This document shows, in pieces, positions 49,516 through 62,335 of a DNA stretch of 64,000 nucleotides. Source of the DNA: Pyrus communis (taxonomy: Eukaryota > Streptophyta > Magnoliopsida > Rosales > Rosaceae); the NCBI RefSeq assembly GCF_963583255.1, contig NC_084817.1, positions 3,635,043 to 3,699,042 of the forward strand. The letters run 5' to 3'. The translations under genes were made by a program, and so were the position numbers. Under the pieces are notes generated by a model that worked only from the letters and a program-made list of their open reading frames with translations, was not told the DNA's origin and did no database searches. Numbering within the stretch: the stretch's first letter is position 1; each line of letters begins with the position of its first letter.

Positions 49516-49629
49516 ATAAAGACCGGATCTTCTGACGTGGACTATTATGCACGAGAGGGTGATGGAGCGGGACCCAATACCCAATGACATAATCATCGGA
49601 GCCAGACCATACTTTCCTTGTTATCATGG

Positions 49630-50151
49630 AGAAAATTTTCAGTATAACCGGTACATAGGATGGTACACTACGTGTCACTATAAAAATTGTGAGATATGTG
49701 TTAAAAAGTTAATAATTTAAACAATAAAATTTTTCACCACTTATATAAAAACACGTGATGTACCCTCTGTATTTCAGTCACGGTGAAAAATTTCTAGTCA
49801 TCATGAAGAGATTTTTCAGTGTGATTGAAACACAGAGTGGTAGTGCTATACCATGTGTCACTATACGAATGATGGGATATGTGTGTTAAAAACTTAATAG
49901 CTTAAAAAATAAAATTTCTCACCACTTATATAAAAATAAGTGGTGTACCATTCATGTTCCGATTACAATGAAAAATTTCTCGTCATCTTGGAGAAATTTT
50001 TAGTTGTAACAGGAACACAAGTGATGCATCACTTGTTTTAATAGGTGTGGTGGAAAATTTTATTTTTTAAGTTACTAACTTTTTAGCAGACATATCCCAC
50101 CAAATGACATGTGGTGTACCATCCTATGTTTCAGTCACACTGAAAAAATCT
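49630..50151. mobile_element. Three M1-family MITEs stacked at one target
   Basis: Copies at about 49630-49796 (reverse), 49807-49981 (reverse) and 49992-50151 (forward) follow one another with only about 10 bp between them. The separators are versions of one sequence: TTATCATGG (49621-49629), TCATCATGA (49798-49806), TCATCTTGG (49983-49991) and TCATCATGA (50155-50163). These look like target duplications produced by successive insertions at the same site. Confidence 0.88.
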
Positions 50152-50164
50152 CTCATCATCATGA

Positions 50165-51600
50165 CATTCCCGTGCAGACACGTGGCGTCGTCTTTTACTT
50201 TCCTTCAGGCACGGAGATTGTGGGCTTTGTTGAGATTGATGGCCAGGGCCCACGCTATTATGGGTCCTACAAGACCCCGGCGAATAGTGGGGATCCACGT
50301 GTTTGTCCGACGCTAGCGCTGACGTAACGTATGTTGTGGAATGGGGGACCCACCCATCAATGAATTGTGAGATCTTGGAGTTGTGAAAGGTACACCGTTG
50401 ATGGTGGTGGTAACAATGGTGTCTGCCATATGGTTTTCGAGATGAGCTGAGGGATTGCATCACAAGTTGGAATGGGCCCCACTCTCTTTGTCTCTCTCTT
50501 TTCTTAAACCCTAAACGCAAGTTACAGCAAGAAGATTCGACTTTTATGGCATGATTTGTGACAAAAATAGAATATTAAAGTGATTAGCTATAGATTAAAT
50601 ATAATTAAACGCATTGTAAACTTGCAGGTTTGTGAAACGGACTTCATCTCAATTTGGTGAACATCAAATCACTTTAAGAGACAAGATACAACACGAAATT
50701 CTATTTCTGTTTTCATCCGTCGTAAGGTTTTATTTATAGAAAACAACGGATTTCTTGTAATTAATCATATAAATAGTGCCATATTAACATCAAAATTACA
50801 GAAATAACTACAATACTTATATGTTTCCAGTACAACCATCATCTAACGGTTTGATAGCTTTGGTGGTTTATATATTATCATTCAAAATCTAATTAATTAA
50901 GAAAGAACGTGCAAATTGATTTTCAGAAACAAAGCGTGAGAATTGCTTCTCAATGCAGCAGAAGCAAAACCAATGTGTTTGACTTGTAAATTTTTACCAT
51001 TTCATCTCCTTCATAAGGACCTGCCTTAGTAAGCACTGACAGTGGGACTCATACAATGAGATGCTCCTGTGTCAGCAATCCATGAGTCCCGTATATACGA
51101 AAATATTTCTTTTGATCGTGACATAGAAGATCTTATGTATTACTTTGTAGGTATGAAAATGAAGCGCATACACACACACACATATATATATATATATTGG
51201 GTAACAAATTAATAAGGCATGCATGCTCCCATTGGCCTCAATATATGTCTCCTCTAGGTTAAAATTTCAGGTGCACTGTGTAGTCAGGGATATATCTTTT
51301 CAGTCACGGCATGAGTGAGATGATGAAAATGTTTTACAATTAACAACGTTAGGTCTACTATGTAGCTAGAAATGTGATAAGCGAGATGGAGAAAACAGTT
51401 GTAACAACAGTTTCATGGTAGAATCTCTCATCTTCTACTAATATTTTACTCGTCTTGTTTACTAAAATTTCACGGTTCATTGCTTACTCGTTTGAAACTA
51501 CTGAGGATTTCACAAATCACAAAGATGCAATAATATTTTGCAGTGCAATGGGAATTGAAGCTACGTAATGTAGCTAGTGGACGGGTCGTTTATTGCTTTT
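50165..51600. other. Intergenic, no gene supported
   Basis: 50165-50520 is less AT-rich and has a G-box-like ACACGTGGCG near 50178, but its frames on both strands show no domain. The rest is AT-rich, with a CA/TA dinucleotide run at 51168-51199. Confidence 0.5.
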
Positions 51601-51604
51601 TAGG

Positions 51605-51770
51605 ATGGATAGTGCTATTCACACATTTATTTTTATTTTTTACACATCTTTGTTAATTTCATGTCATGGATCTTTATATATTCATTCAATCCGACGACTA
51701 AAAAATTGAGAAATAAGGTGTGTGAGAAGTAAAAATTAATGTGTGGATGATACTACTCTTTCAGGATAAT
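51605..51770. mobile_element. MITE with GTAGTGCTATTCACAC ends, copy 2
   Basis: Left GGATAGTGCTATTCACACAT and right TTAATGTGTGGATGATACTAC are inverted ends; the core CGACGACTAAAAAATTGAG parallels the core of the copy at 17088. Confidence 0.75.
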
Positions 51771-52801
51771 CGAATAGAGATGTCAAACAAGTAGACTTGT
51801 CACAGGGTTAGCAGATGAAAAACGAGCACATCAGCTTTGAACTCGATCCCTCCCATCTCCAATACATAAGTTGAAGTCGTCATCCTCACCATTAGCAATT
51901 CAGACATGTTCATCAGATCAGAGGGATCGATCTGAAAAATTAAGTGTCAATAATGAACCAAATCTTAAATCCATTTTCCAGAGAGACAGATGGTTCGATT
52001 GGTCTCCAAAATGTCCAAGAAAAAGTAAAGTTTTCGGTGCAAATTGATGGGAACAGAACCAGCAAAAACTGATACGTATAGCAGAGGCTGATGACCTAAG
52101 GCAAAGAGCAAAGAGCGAAGGGCAAAGCTTCCTTGCCTATCAGTTTTTCTCTTTAACAATTAGTCAATTCATGGCATGCATAATTCTTATTTTTACAGAG
52201 CAAAAAAATAAAAAATAAAAAAAACTAGTTGTGTATATATATAAACATCGAGTTGCACTTCGTAGATCATTCATGTAAAATATTAGTCAAACTGGAAATA
52301 TTTAAAATATCTAATTGAGTTCAAAGAAATTGATAAATACTTTGTTCTCTGAGAAACATTGAAATTTCATTATGATAATTAAATAGGCAAGTGGTTTCGG
52401 ATTAATGTATCGCTAAACACCTGTTTAAACAACTGAAAGCATTTTTCTTTTTCCCTACAAACTGTTCTATAGTCATAGTTTTGGACATCCATGCATATGA
52501 TTCATGCGGTTATCAACTATTGATATGTTGTGTGATTCACTTGCACACACAAGCATGGAGTTGTCAACTGTTAATAATATGTTATAAAATTCACTCGCAT
52601 TAGCAATTGATGGGTTGTTATAATTACTTATCGTATTATTTAAGAGTCCAAAGTAGTTAGTAGGAAAAGATGGAAAAACAAAGAAAAGCATTGTTGGGGA
52701 CCTAGAAATCGTGTAGAATATTACTAATAGTGGACAACAAAATGTGATCGCCACCTTCATTACCTTGGTGGTGTGGTATTAGAAAAGCCATGACGACGCA
52801 C

Positions 52802-52802
<1 letters not shown>
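51771..52802. other. Intergenic, nothing recognised
   Basis: AT-rich sequence without a gene, repeat match or regulatory site that I can support. Confidence 0.5.

Positions 52803-52857
<55 letters not shown>
52803..52857. repeat. TC dinucleotide microsatellite
   Basis: An unbroken TC run of about 27 units, likely length-polymorphic. It is followed by an ATG on the plus strand, but that frame has no recognisable product. Confidence 0.97.
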
Positions 52858-52858
<1 letters not shown>

Positions 52859-53223
52859 ATGGAGATGGAAGTGTTGAGCGTCGACAAGTTGACACCATCG
52901 GTGGGCTCCTTCAAAAGGAGTAGAAAAGCTCGTCTTCTTAACCAATTAAATACGTACTGGTTGGTTTGTTTCATATTGTTAATGATGCTATTAATCACTA
53001 TTAGCGGCATATAATTCATTCGTTCATTCATGCATGCATATATGTGGGTGTGTGTGCATACGTCGTCTTTTACTTTACTCTTCCATCTTTGTTTACCATC
53101 CAAAACACAATTGCTTAATTTGATCATGCTTACCACTAATTAATCAATTAATTAGTTTATTATTAAAGAAAGCAAAGGTGGGAACTTGGATGTTGGAACT
53201 GCAAGTGTCATATGCCAGCCACC

Positions 53224-53588
53224 GGCAGAGCCACATTAAGGGCTATGCTGGGCTGTAGTCCAGGTAGCTTTCGGTAGAAAATAAAATTTTACATGTAATT
53301 TTTATTAATTTTCGAATGTAACTTACCATATATTTAGTCACTGATTCGAATTCTCTCGGTTTAATTATATAATACAGTTTACAAACCATCTATTTTTCTC
53401 ACATCTTTTTTCTCATCGCTTCTTGTGTACATGTTTGAATTTATTTGAATAATGAAAGTTCTTGGCTCATCTTGTGAAAATTTTCTTAAGCTAACTGATA
53501 CTGTAAAAAATATAATATCAAGTTTATTTGTTTATAAAGATTTAAATCTTTAAGCTAGCCAACCTAGTGAAAAATTTCTAGCTCTGCC
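53224..53588. mobile_element. Short element with GGCAGAGC(C/T)A inverted ends
   Basis: Begins GGCAGAGCCACATTAAGG and ends TTTCTAGCTCTGCC. The flanks ATGCCAGCCACC and ATGCCAGCACC are nearly identical, which may be a target duplication. No coding capacity. Confidence 0.55.
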
Positions 53589-54890
53589 ATTGATGCCAGC
53601 ACCATTGAGCCTTGTTAATTTAGTCCTAATGTGCACGCGATGTACATGTAATGTTTTGGGTCATTGTTTGGATTATTTCTTTTGGATTCGTCCTCTCAAA
53701 AGTACTAAATCTTCAACCATCTGACTGCAAGGCAGCCAGAAGAGGGGTTTTCCACCTGGGCAAAGACCTTCCTTTTGAAGCGGAACAGGAACCCATTTTT
53801 ACTACTCTGGATTCTTAATTAGCATAGCGAAATTGAGATTTATGATAAAGTCATCGAATTTTTTATGGTGTTCTACCTTTGTGTAGTCTCGGTCCACAGA
53901 GGAAGACTCCGCACCTGAACCTCGTTAGTCATTGCTAAGAAAGAGATTAAAGAATTTGTGTTGTCATTCCTTATTTTCCACCCCTTATCGCCATATTTTT
54001 ATGAAGTATCTAATTTGTTATACAATAATTTTTCGTTTCTTATATCATACAGTTTATCACATATACAAAAAGTAATCAATTTTTGTCATCCTGATAGATT
54101 GGGCATGCCAAACTATCGTTTCATATAGGTTTCAATCTTTATTTTACAGTTTTTCATCCGAGGTTTTGCTACGTGTCCCCCTCGTTTGTACTCTTATCTT
54201 TTCCTTTCTAATAAATTTTGGTGGGTTTGGTACTTGAGGTCCTACCTCCAGCACAGGCCTATGGCCGATTTTTCAAAAAAAAAAAAGTACTACAACATAT
54301 GTTAAAGTGATTCGTTTACCTCCTAAAACATTGTTATTGAATATAACAATGTTAACATATAGGGGATTTCTCCTGCGCACATGTGGGTTGTGCACACTTC
54401 ATAGACTGCGCTTGACCCGATTAAACGATGTGGATGACATATACCACGATATAGCAACCAAATATCAATATCAACGTATCAAGAATGTTTACCATATATC
54501 GATGTAATATATACTGAACATAAGCATTGTTACCATGCCATTAATTAAGTGTACTATTATGCTCAAGACTTATCAAAGCCCAATTTTCAAAAGACATGGT
54601 ATTTGAGAGTATGGTGATCCACTATCTATATGGTGGGCCTGTCACATATGTTGCTCTTTGGGGTGAGATAATGAAATAAACTTCTTTTTTTGGGCTGGAT
54701 ATAAATAATGCTCTCGAGAATTAAATTCAAGACCTTCTACTTAATAAACGTATGCTTTTTTGTTTTTGTTTTGCAGCCTATCTTACAAGTTTTTACTTTT
54801 TAGGTTTTTGTAGAGGGGTTTGGTCCTATGTTGCCTTTTTTTTTCTTTTTTTTTTTATGTATTTGTTTCGTCTTATTTTTAGCTATGCCT
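53589..54890. other. Intergenic, nothing recognised
   Basis: AT-rich sequence. Frames are short and without domain resemblance. Confidence 0.5.
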
Positions 54891-54899
54891 CATTGAGTT

Positions 54900-55410
54900 C
54901 CATTTTAATCTCACTTTCTCTCTGTAACTTAAAAATCACCACTTTACTCCTTAAAACTCAAAATTCGTTTCACTTTGACTTATGAACTCTCTATTTTTCT
55001 TGAAACTTATAGGTAGTTTCCTGAAACATATATGTAACCCAACCCCCAGTAAGATTATGCCACATGTGTTAAATTTTTGATTATAAATCTCCATTATGTG
55101 TGAACATTAAACAATTAGAGAATAATAAGTTTAAAAGAAATTGAATAGATGAAAAAAATAAAAGCCTAGCTCACCCAAATCAAATCCACATAAGAAACTA
55201 ACGGATCTAAGACAATGTCAAGAGAATTTTGAGTTTTATAGAGACAACTTTCAAGTTTCAGGGGTAAATTATGGTAAAAATTAAGTTTCAAGGGGCAAAG
55301 TGAAGCGAATTTTGAGTTTCAAGGAGTAAAGTTGCGACTTTAGATAAAAATCGGGAGCAAAGTGAAATTAAAATCGAGTTCCAAGGGGCATAGATAAAAA
55401 TGAGCCTTTT
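54900..55410. repeat. Interspersed repeat R2, copy 2
   Basis: Collinear with 16250-16775; shared phrases are listed there. The 3' part repeats AAGTTTCAAGGGGCAAAGTG-like phrases several times within itself (about 55235-55395). Confidence 0.7.
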
Positions 55411-55578
55411 TTTCCTAGAGGGGTAATGTTTGTCTTCTCCTTTTTTCTTTGTATTTGGTTTTTCAAGAAAGGGTAATGTTTATATCCTCTCTTTTTTCTT
55501 ATATTTATTTTTCTCTTTTTTTGTATTTTGTTTTTCTCGCTTTATAAGGTGTAAGGTTTATATCCCTTTGATTAAATG

Positions 55579-58516
55579 TGTGACAACCCGTCCCTAATTT
55601 TATATTTTTATTATTTTTAAAAGAGTAATTTGATGAAAATGCCCTAGAGGCGAGGGTATTGACTTTCGTTGACCAGAGTATTAGGAGACGTATGAAAGAT
55701 ATTTTTAGCATACCCCCGTAATGCTCGTCACTACGAACGCGTAGGCGCAAGCAGAATCGAATATGAAGCTACAATAAAGATTTTACAGACTTACGAACGT
55801 GAAGGGCGATTTCATAATTTCATATTGGGAAGATATTTCATGTCTTGTTTTGTGAGCCACATGGGGCCCACACCCCACTCTTCCCTTATTCTTGTGTCCC
55901 CTTCCAGATTTTGGGGGCGTATACCTTGTTGCCCCCTCATCTTGTCTCTCTCCCCTCAGCTTTCTCCCTCTCTGTACTCTCTCGTTCCCTCACTTTTGTC
56001 AACTCTCCCTCTCTGTAAGCTCACCACCGCTGCACACCACCAAAACCATCATTATCTGCATGACCTCACCACCATAAACTCAATTTTGAGTATTGTTTCA
56101 TTGAAAACGAACCCAAAACGCGAGTTCGAGGAACAAGGTTTTGGGCCGAGACTTCTAGGCGAGATTCAGACAATTTCCAACCATCTTTTGAACTCAAAAT
56201 AGGTATAAATCAATTCCTCTCGTTGAGTAGATGAATTTTCATGTTTGGATTGTCTAAATTGGTGAAGAAATGAGAAAGTTATAAAGATTTAAAGTTTACC
56301 TAGTTTCTGGCGACCTCCGAGAATTCTGAGTCGTCTTTCGGTCAAATCACGCCGAGTTAGCTGTCATACAAGGTATCATTCTCTTCCTCTCATTGAGAAC
56401 TACGATTTTTGTGTTTGAATCACTCGATTTCGCTGAGTATTGACAAAGTTATGGACGTTTAAAGTTTGTTCAGTTTTCTGGCGAACCCGTGCCTTTCAGA
56501 CCATTTTTCGGCAAACTCCAGCCATGGTCGAGGAAACCAAAGGTATATTCGGACTCCTTGTTCTTTGGGCTTCAATTTGGTATATTGAATGACTAGTTTT
56601 GGTTGAGATTTGGGTCTGAATGGAGGATTCAAAGTTGCCCAAATTTTGAAAATTTGAAGAAGAAGAAAGAGAGAGGGAAAAAAAAAAAAAGAAGGGGTGG
56701 TGGGCTTAAGTCCAAACTCAACCTAAATCATAAGCCCCAACCTTTAGGCCACTACTCCAGCCGGTCCATTCCAGAAATGGGCTCACAAAAAATATTCTTT
56801 ATATTGACTTTTCGGAAATTTCTCAAAAACCCTTATAGACTAATTTTGACTTTCTGAGTCCGTTTTGACAGTCCATTTTGACACCCATTTAATGAAATTA
56901 TAAAGTTTTAATGTAGTTGATCGACGGGGCGGCTTGATTGACTTTTAGGATTAACCGTAGACTTTTTGTAAAATATGACGGGGACCTTCCTTAGTGTATT
57001 TCGACGCTTTGATTCCAAATTCACACTTCGTTATCCTAAATTTAATTGTTTTAGTGGAGTTTTACTAATGGGTCCTAATATTTATGCTATTGTGCGATTA
57101 GTATTGGTGACTCCAGCTTTCTTAGTTTGAACGGGTTCGACTCGACGTCATGATTTGTGAGTGGGTCTTTTCCTTTTTATAGTATATGTATCTCTATTAA
57201 TTAATGAAACTCTCTTTGTCGACCAAAAGAGAGTGAAAATATAACTTAGTTTTCTATCACACAAAAAAAATAATGGACAATAATGTAATTTCACAAGTCC
57301 AAATTTTACTCTTTTTATTGAAACCTCACCTGCAAGTGATGTTAAAATATCTCTAATATTTAAAATTAAAAGAAAAAACCACCCACTCCCCCACGTTCTC
57401 TCTCTCTCTCTTCCCCTTTCCTTATTTTCTAAAAAAATATGTTCATACACACAAAGTGTGTAGGCAAATGCTAATATGATTGATAGTTTCCACAAATGCT
57501 TTGAATTGATTCATGTACTTCATGCCATGATTAAATTATGTTATGAGAAATGTTGCCCTGTTGTGAAATATCAAGATGATCTTACGAGATGCGCAAGTAA
57601 GTTTAGGTAAGTTTATTATGTTGATTAGAATTATTGCATTACTATGGCATGCTTATACTCATATAGTTCACTCATCATTGCTGCACCCCGGTGTTAGTGC
57701 TCCCACCCTGGTCCAGAGCTAGCCTTCACGTGATTGTTCACCTCCCGCACCGTACGCTCACCTTGGATCCAAGTTAGGTGCTAGCATGTCGTACAGGTCG
57801 CATTAGGCTACTTCGACTTGTAGGTGATCAGCGCATAGCGCTAGCCTTCACGTGATCAAAGCATTAAAGCGTATATTATTACACCTAGCCTGTCGTACAT
57901 GTCACATTAGGTGACTCTGACTCGTGTGTTAGCATAGATTGATGAGCAATAGATGCAGTCGTATATGTCACATTAGGTGACTCCGACTTGCCTGCTAGTA
58001 CATATTGTTGAGCTTATGATTATATTCATATTGCCGTTGAGATATTTTGTTGTGGCATATTTTTGGATTTATTGTTGGCATGCATTGGATTTCATACTTA
58101 TATGTAGGATGATTTTTGAAAAATCATGCTTGTTTTACAGCGAGGGGTTACAATGTTTTTAGAAAAGTTTTTTATAAAACTTTATTTTTAGGCTCACTCA
58201 CCCTTATTTTTCGCCTCTCCAGGTTCTAGTAGTAGAGTTTTCGTACTGACGAGGATTATTGACAAATCTTGGGGTGGACGATTACCATTGATGGTATAAT
58301 TCTCATCATATTTTACTGTACTGTACTTTGCTCTATCATCACATGTGAAATGGGTTCATTCCTGCTCATTGCGCACTCTTGCATTTAGGTACTTTTAGGT
58401 TTAAATTTATTCACATTTTCCACATCATTACTCTTTATGGCTTTGTCACCTACCAGGTGTCGGCCAACACAACTTGATTCGGAGTCTTAGTGGACATTCC
58501 AGATTGAAATGTGTCA
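55579..58516 (+). mobile_element. Long LTR-like retroelement unit (about 2.9 kb)
   Basis: Begins TGTGACAACCCGTCCCTAAT and ends at or near GAAATGTGTCA, so it has TG...CA ends. Its first 250 bp are repeated at 63443-63700 with the same spacing of phrases (TTGACTTTCGTTGACC, GGAGACGTATGA, AAAGATTTTACAGA). Inside, a pyrimidine-rich leader (55925-56030) follows, and three degenerate copies of a phrase CATTAGGTGACTCCGACT lie at about 57795, 57905 and 57970. No reverse transcriptase or gag frame is present. It is best read as a very long solo LTR or a non-autonomous element; no target duplication could be matched. Confidence 0.6.
57780..58000. repeat. Three degenerate internal repeats of the LTR-like unit
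   Basis: Versions of GTCGTACATGTCACATTAGG followed by (T/C)GACTTG occur at about 57788, 57891 and 57958, each separated by CTAGCAT/TTAGCAT-type spacers. Confidence 0.7.
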
Positions 58517-59278
58517 ATGTAATATTTGTTTTTCATATCAATAAAACTTCCTCGACGAGGTTATTAAAGATAAAATAAAAAAAGCTGAACTACAAGAGCT
58601 CATTTCATATAATATTTTTGGGCTGAAGAATGAAAGAAATTTGTTCCTATCTCATATATCTTCTTTTATATTATTTTTAAATCTGAATATTGGATAAATA
58701 TTCGAAGCCAAAGCATATTCTAAAATCTTATCCAACTGGTTTGGTCCATCTGGATACCACATGAAGTCTCTTCATTGTCCTCACGCAGAGTTCTTTTTAG
58801 TTAAAGTTTCGCATTAAATAATTAAGAAGTTGGGCTACTTCTGTTATTTTATAGATTTTAGTATGTAATTTCAAATTTCGTATTTGGTATCAGACGAAAT
58901 TTGTATATGTGGAAAGTTCAATGATCACTTTTTTCCGTGTCAACAATTTAAAATTGTCTAAATAAAAGTTACGCGTTTTGAATTTTAAAATTGACTACTT
59001 GATTAAGTTATATAGATTGAACAGAAAAACATTTCAGACATAAGTATAAATCTTAAACTTTGTATTCTTATCCCCAATGAGGAAAGTTTAAAATAGTTAA
59101 GTTTTATTTCTTGATAAACAAGTACCGTAAAAAAGAAACATTGCCCTTATCAATTAACCTAATTAAGTAAGCTTTGAAATAGTTATTCCTCAACACAACC
59201 CAAAACATTTAGAAGGTTCTAGAGCTTTGAGATAAACAAAATAAAATAATTAATTTTTGCTTCTTGTGTGAAATGAGA
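58517..59278. other. Intergenic, nothing recognised
   Basis: AT-rich DNA between the LTR-like unit and the next MITE. Confidence 0.5.
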
Positions 59279-59462
59279 AGAGATCATCTTCGGATCTCTC
59301 TCATCAAAACCACCAAGTTCACTTATTTGAATCATTAAAATTTGATCTAACAGTTACAAACATGTGATCCTTAAAAGTTATAATAATTTTAGCAGTTGGA
59401 TCAAATTTCAAAAATCTGAATGAGTGGACTTGATGGTTTTGACGGAAGAAATCTGGATTTTT
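59279..59462. mobile_element. Palindromic MITE with GAGATC ends, copy 2
   Basis: Parallels 44519-44732: GAGATCATCTTCGGATCTCT at the left, AAATTTGATCTAACAGTTA and GCAGTTGGATCAAATTTC inside. Diverged but collinear. Confidence 0.7.
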
Positions 59463-59699
59463 CCCCGCTTGAAATATGTTAATAAAGTCTTGCATCTTTC
59501 TAGATCTTAATAAAATAATCTTCCACTAAGAATTGCTTTGCTGGATCACTTTATTATTATAATACTTTCAAATTTTATTAAATTATAAAGTTTATAAAGC
59601 AAACAAGATAATAACTACTGATACGAATAATAAAAGAATGAATTATCATATTTATGTGATAATTTAAGGCTAAATACAATATAATATTGACAAGTGGGA

Positions 59700-59783
59700 G
59701 AAGAAAGTTCTTACAAATTTGAGAAACGAGACAGCAGGCCCCAGTTCTCTCTAGAAAGTTCCTTTCCACGGCCTTAAATATAA
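59700..59783 (+). promoter_or_regulatory. Heat-shock elements and TATA box of the HSF gene
   Basis: Two clusters of alternating GAA/TTC units: GAAGAAAGTTC at 59700-59710, and TTC (59745-59747), GAA (59754-59756), TTC (59759-59761), TTC (59764-59766). GAA-AG-TTC in both is the nGAAnnTTCn core of a heat-shock element. A TATA-like TTAAATATAA is at 59774-59783, about 240 bp before the ATG at 60019. Confidence 0.75.
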
Positions 59784-60018
59784 CTCGTTCTCTCTCCTCC
59801 ACATCACAAAGAAAGTACACACAAAAATATTTTGGGATTCGGAGAGCATCCCTTTCCCTCATAAAGCTCACAAATTTCACTACAAAGCTCGAATTCGGCA
59901 ACCCAAATTCCAGAAATCGCATCAAATCCGAAAACCCAATTCTCAAAATCCTCTTCCAAAAGTAAAAATCCTGTCTTTTGGTACTGAGGTTACTAATAAT
60001 TTGTGGGAACCGTTAACC

Positions 60019-61401
60019 ATGGATGGAGTGGTGGTGAAAGAGGAGGAGACAAGCTTCCCGCCGCAACCAGTAGAGGGGCTGCACGAGGTGGGTCCGCCGC
60101 CGTTTCTCACTAAGACGTTTGAAATGGTGGAGGATCCTTCCACGGACGCCATTGTTTCCTGGACCAGAGCTCGCAACAGCTTCGTTGTGTGGGACTCTCA
60201 CAAGTTCTCCACCACTCTCCTTACTCGCTACTTCAAGCACAGTAACTTCTCCAGCTTCATTCGTCAGCTCAATACTTACGTAAGTACTTTAGAAACTTGA
60301 TTTTTCTTGCATTGTTCTTCATAGGTTCTTCGTATTCAATTACTTGTTCAACTTCCTGTGGATTCTCATGAGTGTTCTCTGCATGGTTGGAAATTTGTTC
60401 AAATTCCATCTCATATTTTCTAAAAAAATTGTCTGCCTGCTAATTTTCTTAACAATTTTTTTGGTTTAGTGTAAGAATTACTCAAATTGTTCCTTTGTTG
60501 GATTACTTTACATCCTTATCCGGGAAATATCAAGGCTTGCTCATCAACTGAATGCATGCAGGGCTTCAAAAAGGTTGATTCGGACCGATGGGAATTCGCC
60601 AACAAAGGGTTTCTAGGAGGGCAGAGGCATTTGCTGAAGACCATCAAGAGGAGGAGACATGTCTCACAGAGTATGCAACAAGAAGTTGGAGGAGGAGATT
60701 GTGTTGAATTGGGGCAGTACGGAGTAGAAACCGAGCTTGAAAGACTGAAAAGAGACCGAAACGTTTTGATGACGGAGCTTGTGAAGTTGAGGCAGCAGCA
60801 ACATAATTCAAGGGAGCAAGTCATGGTAATGGAAGGCCGGTTGCTGGCCACGGAGAAAAAACAGCAGCAGATGACCACTTTCCTTGCCAAAGCACTCAAT
60901 AGTCCATCTTTTCTCCAGCACCTTGTTGAGAAGAATGCTAAGAATAGAAAGTTGCACGGTATTGAAATTGGTCGAAAACGCAGACTGGCTGCTTGTCCCA
61001 GTCTTGAGAATCTGCAAGAAGCGCCTATAATCGATGTCGAAGACTACTCGGCAAACCAGGATCAGGGAGAGTTGGCAAATATGGAGCCGGATATTGAGAA
61101 CTTCCTCTCAACTGCTGCATTGGACAACAAATCGAGCAGTGGTATAAAGGACCCTAATCCGAGTTTAGTACCCACAAGTACTACTGGAGGCCACTTGGAT
61201 TCTGTCAGTGAGACTATATGGGAGGAGCTGTGGAGTGATGAACTCATTGGTGGCAACCCGGAGGAGGAAGTTGTCGTGGTGGGCGACGAATCAGAAATCG
61301 ACGTTGAGGTGGATGATTTGGTTGCAGAGCCGGCTGATTGGAGTAAGGACTTGCAAGACCTTCTTGATGAAATGGGTTATCAGACCCAACCCAAGCCGTG
61401 A
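60019..61401 (+). CDS. Class A heat stress transcription factor (HsfA2/A6/A7 group)
   Basis: Two exons (60019-60279 and 60562-61401) give 366 residues; the intron splits the DNA-binding domain after TY, the conserved position in plant Hsfs. Domains in order: winged-helix DNA-binding domain (about 26-119, [15 protein letters not shown] to [10 protein letters not shown]); heptad oligomerisation region HR-A/B (about 142-205) with the class A-type insertion; basic nuclear signal GRKRR (224-228); AHA activation motif [11 protein letters not shown] (306-316); and an acidic [15 protein letters not shown] end (346-360). AHA motifs mark it as an activator, unlike class B. The protein works in the nucleus as a trimer on heat-shock elements. 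The N-terminal [18 protein letters not shown] and the AHA type place it in the A2/A6/A7 group; A7 or A6 is more likely than A2. Heat-shock elements in its own promoter suggest heat induction. Confidence 0.96.
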
Positions 61402-62335
61402 CGACGATAACAAAAGTGTCTGATGATGATGAAGTGCAACGTGTGCTGGTTGTCCCCTACAACTCCGTTCCTATATCTATATGTTGGTATATTGATTCAA
61501 GAACTTGGCTTTTCATTAACTAATTGGTATGTATGTTTGTTGATTTGCTGTAAGCGATAAATAATGCAACGATCCGTGACGTGCAGAAGGGAATGGTGAA
61601 TGTTGCTGAGGGCCCAACACGAATGCTGCTGTTTCTTTGTATCCTTTGAATGATTTTGCTTAATTTGAATGATTGTTGCTTCCTGCTTGTACTTTTTGAA
61701 TGTGTGTTTCTTTGTATCCAATGGTCTTGATTTTCTGTTTATTCTTTCCTGCATTGCAGGCGGAGGAGTCATCGGAGACTGGTGAAGGGTTTCGATCCTT
61801 GAAGCTTATGCTTTAATTTGATGCAGCTTTAGATCGATGTAGCCTGTGTAGATAGCAGTTAGCAGTTATCAACTTAATTTTGTTGATGGATGATTAGCGT
61901 TAATTTGTTTCCTTTTAATTTTGTTGTTTAGTCTAATGTAATGCTTTGTTTTTCTATATGAACTAGTATTTATGAAATTATGACGAACTGTGTTTTCACT
62001 GATTACCTTATGTATATCTCATATGTGAAATCATACACGTTTTATGTAATTCGAGTGGTTTGTGTGTTGTTTTAGGATGGAACTTGGAACTTCAAGTTTC
62101 ATTACCACACAACGACATCCTTGTACGTTTATATTGTTTGGACATGGGGCCTTTCGGATGCATTGGTAGAAATAATATTCCTCACAGGAAGAAAAACACT
62201 CACTGATTTTGAACAAAAGAAAACTCTCACTAATTAATGTGGAGAAACCTCCGTTTCTTTGTTGTTTTTTTTTTTGAACGCCATTTGTTGTTTTTTTTTA
62301 TACTTCTAGAAAACCTCGATGATACGAGAGGAATT
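61402..62335. other. HSF 3' flank, no further gene seen
   Basis: Contains the Hsf 3' UTR; the phrase TTGCAGGCGGAGGAGTCATC near 61755 looks like an intron end, so a 3' UTR intron is possible. Nothing else is recognised. Confidence 0.45.

Noticed and set aside
52860..53014. Short peptide gene after the TC microsatellite
   Set aside because: The frame is partly encoded by the microsatellite and has no family or leader; not supported.
60001..60018. Upstream start of the Hsf frame
   Set aside because: It is a TTG; the ATG at 60019 begins the conserved protein.
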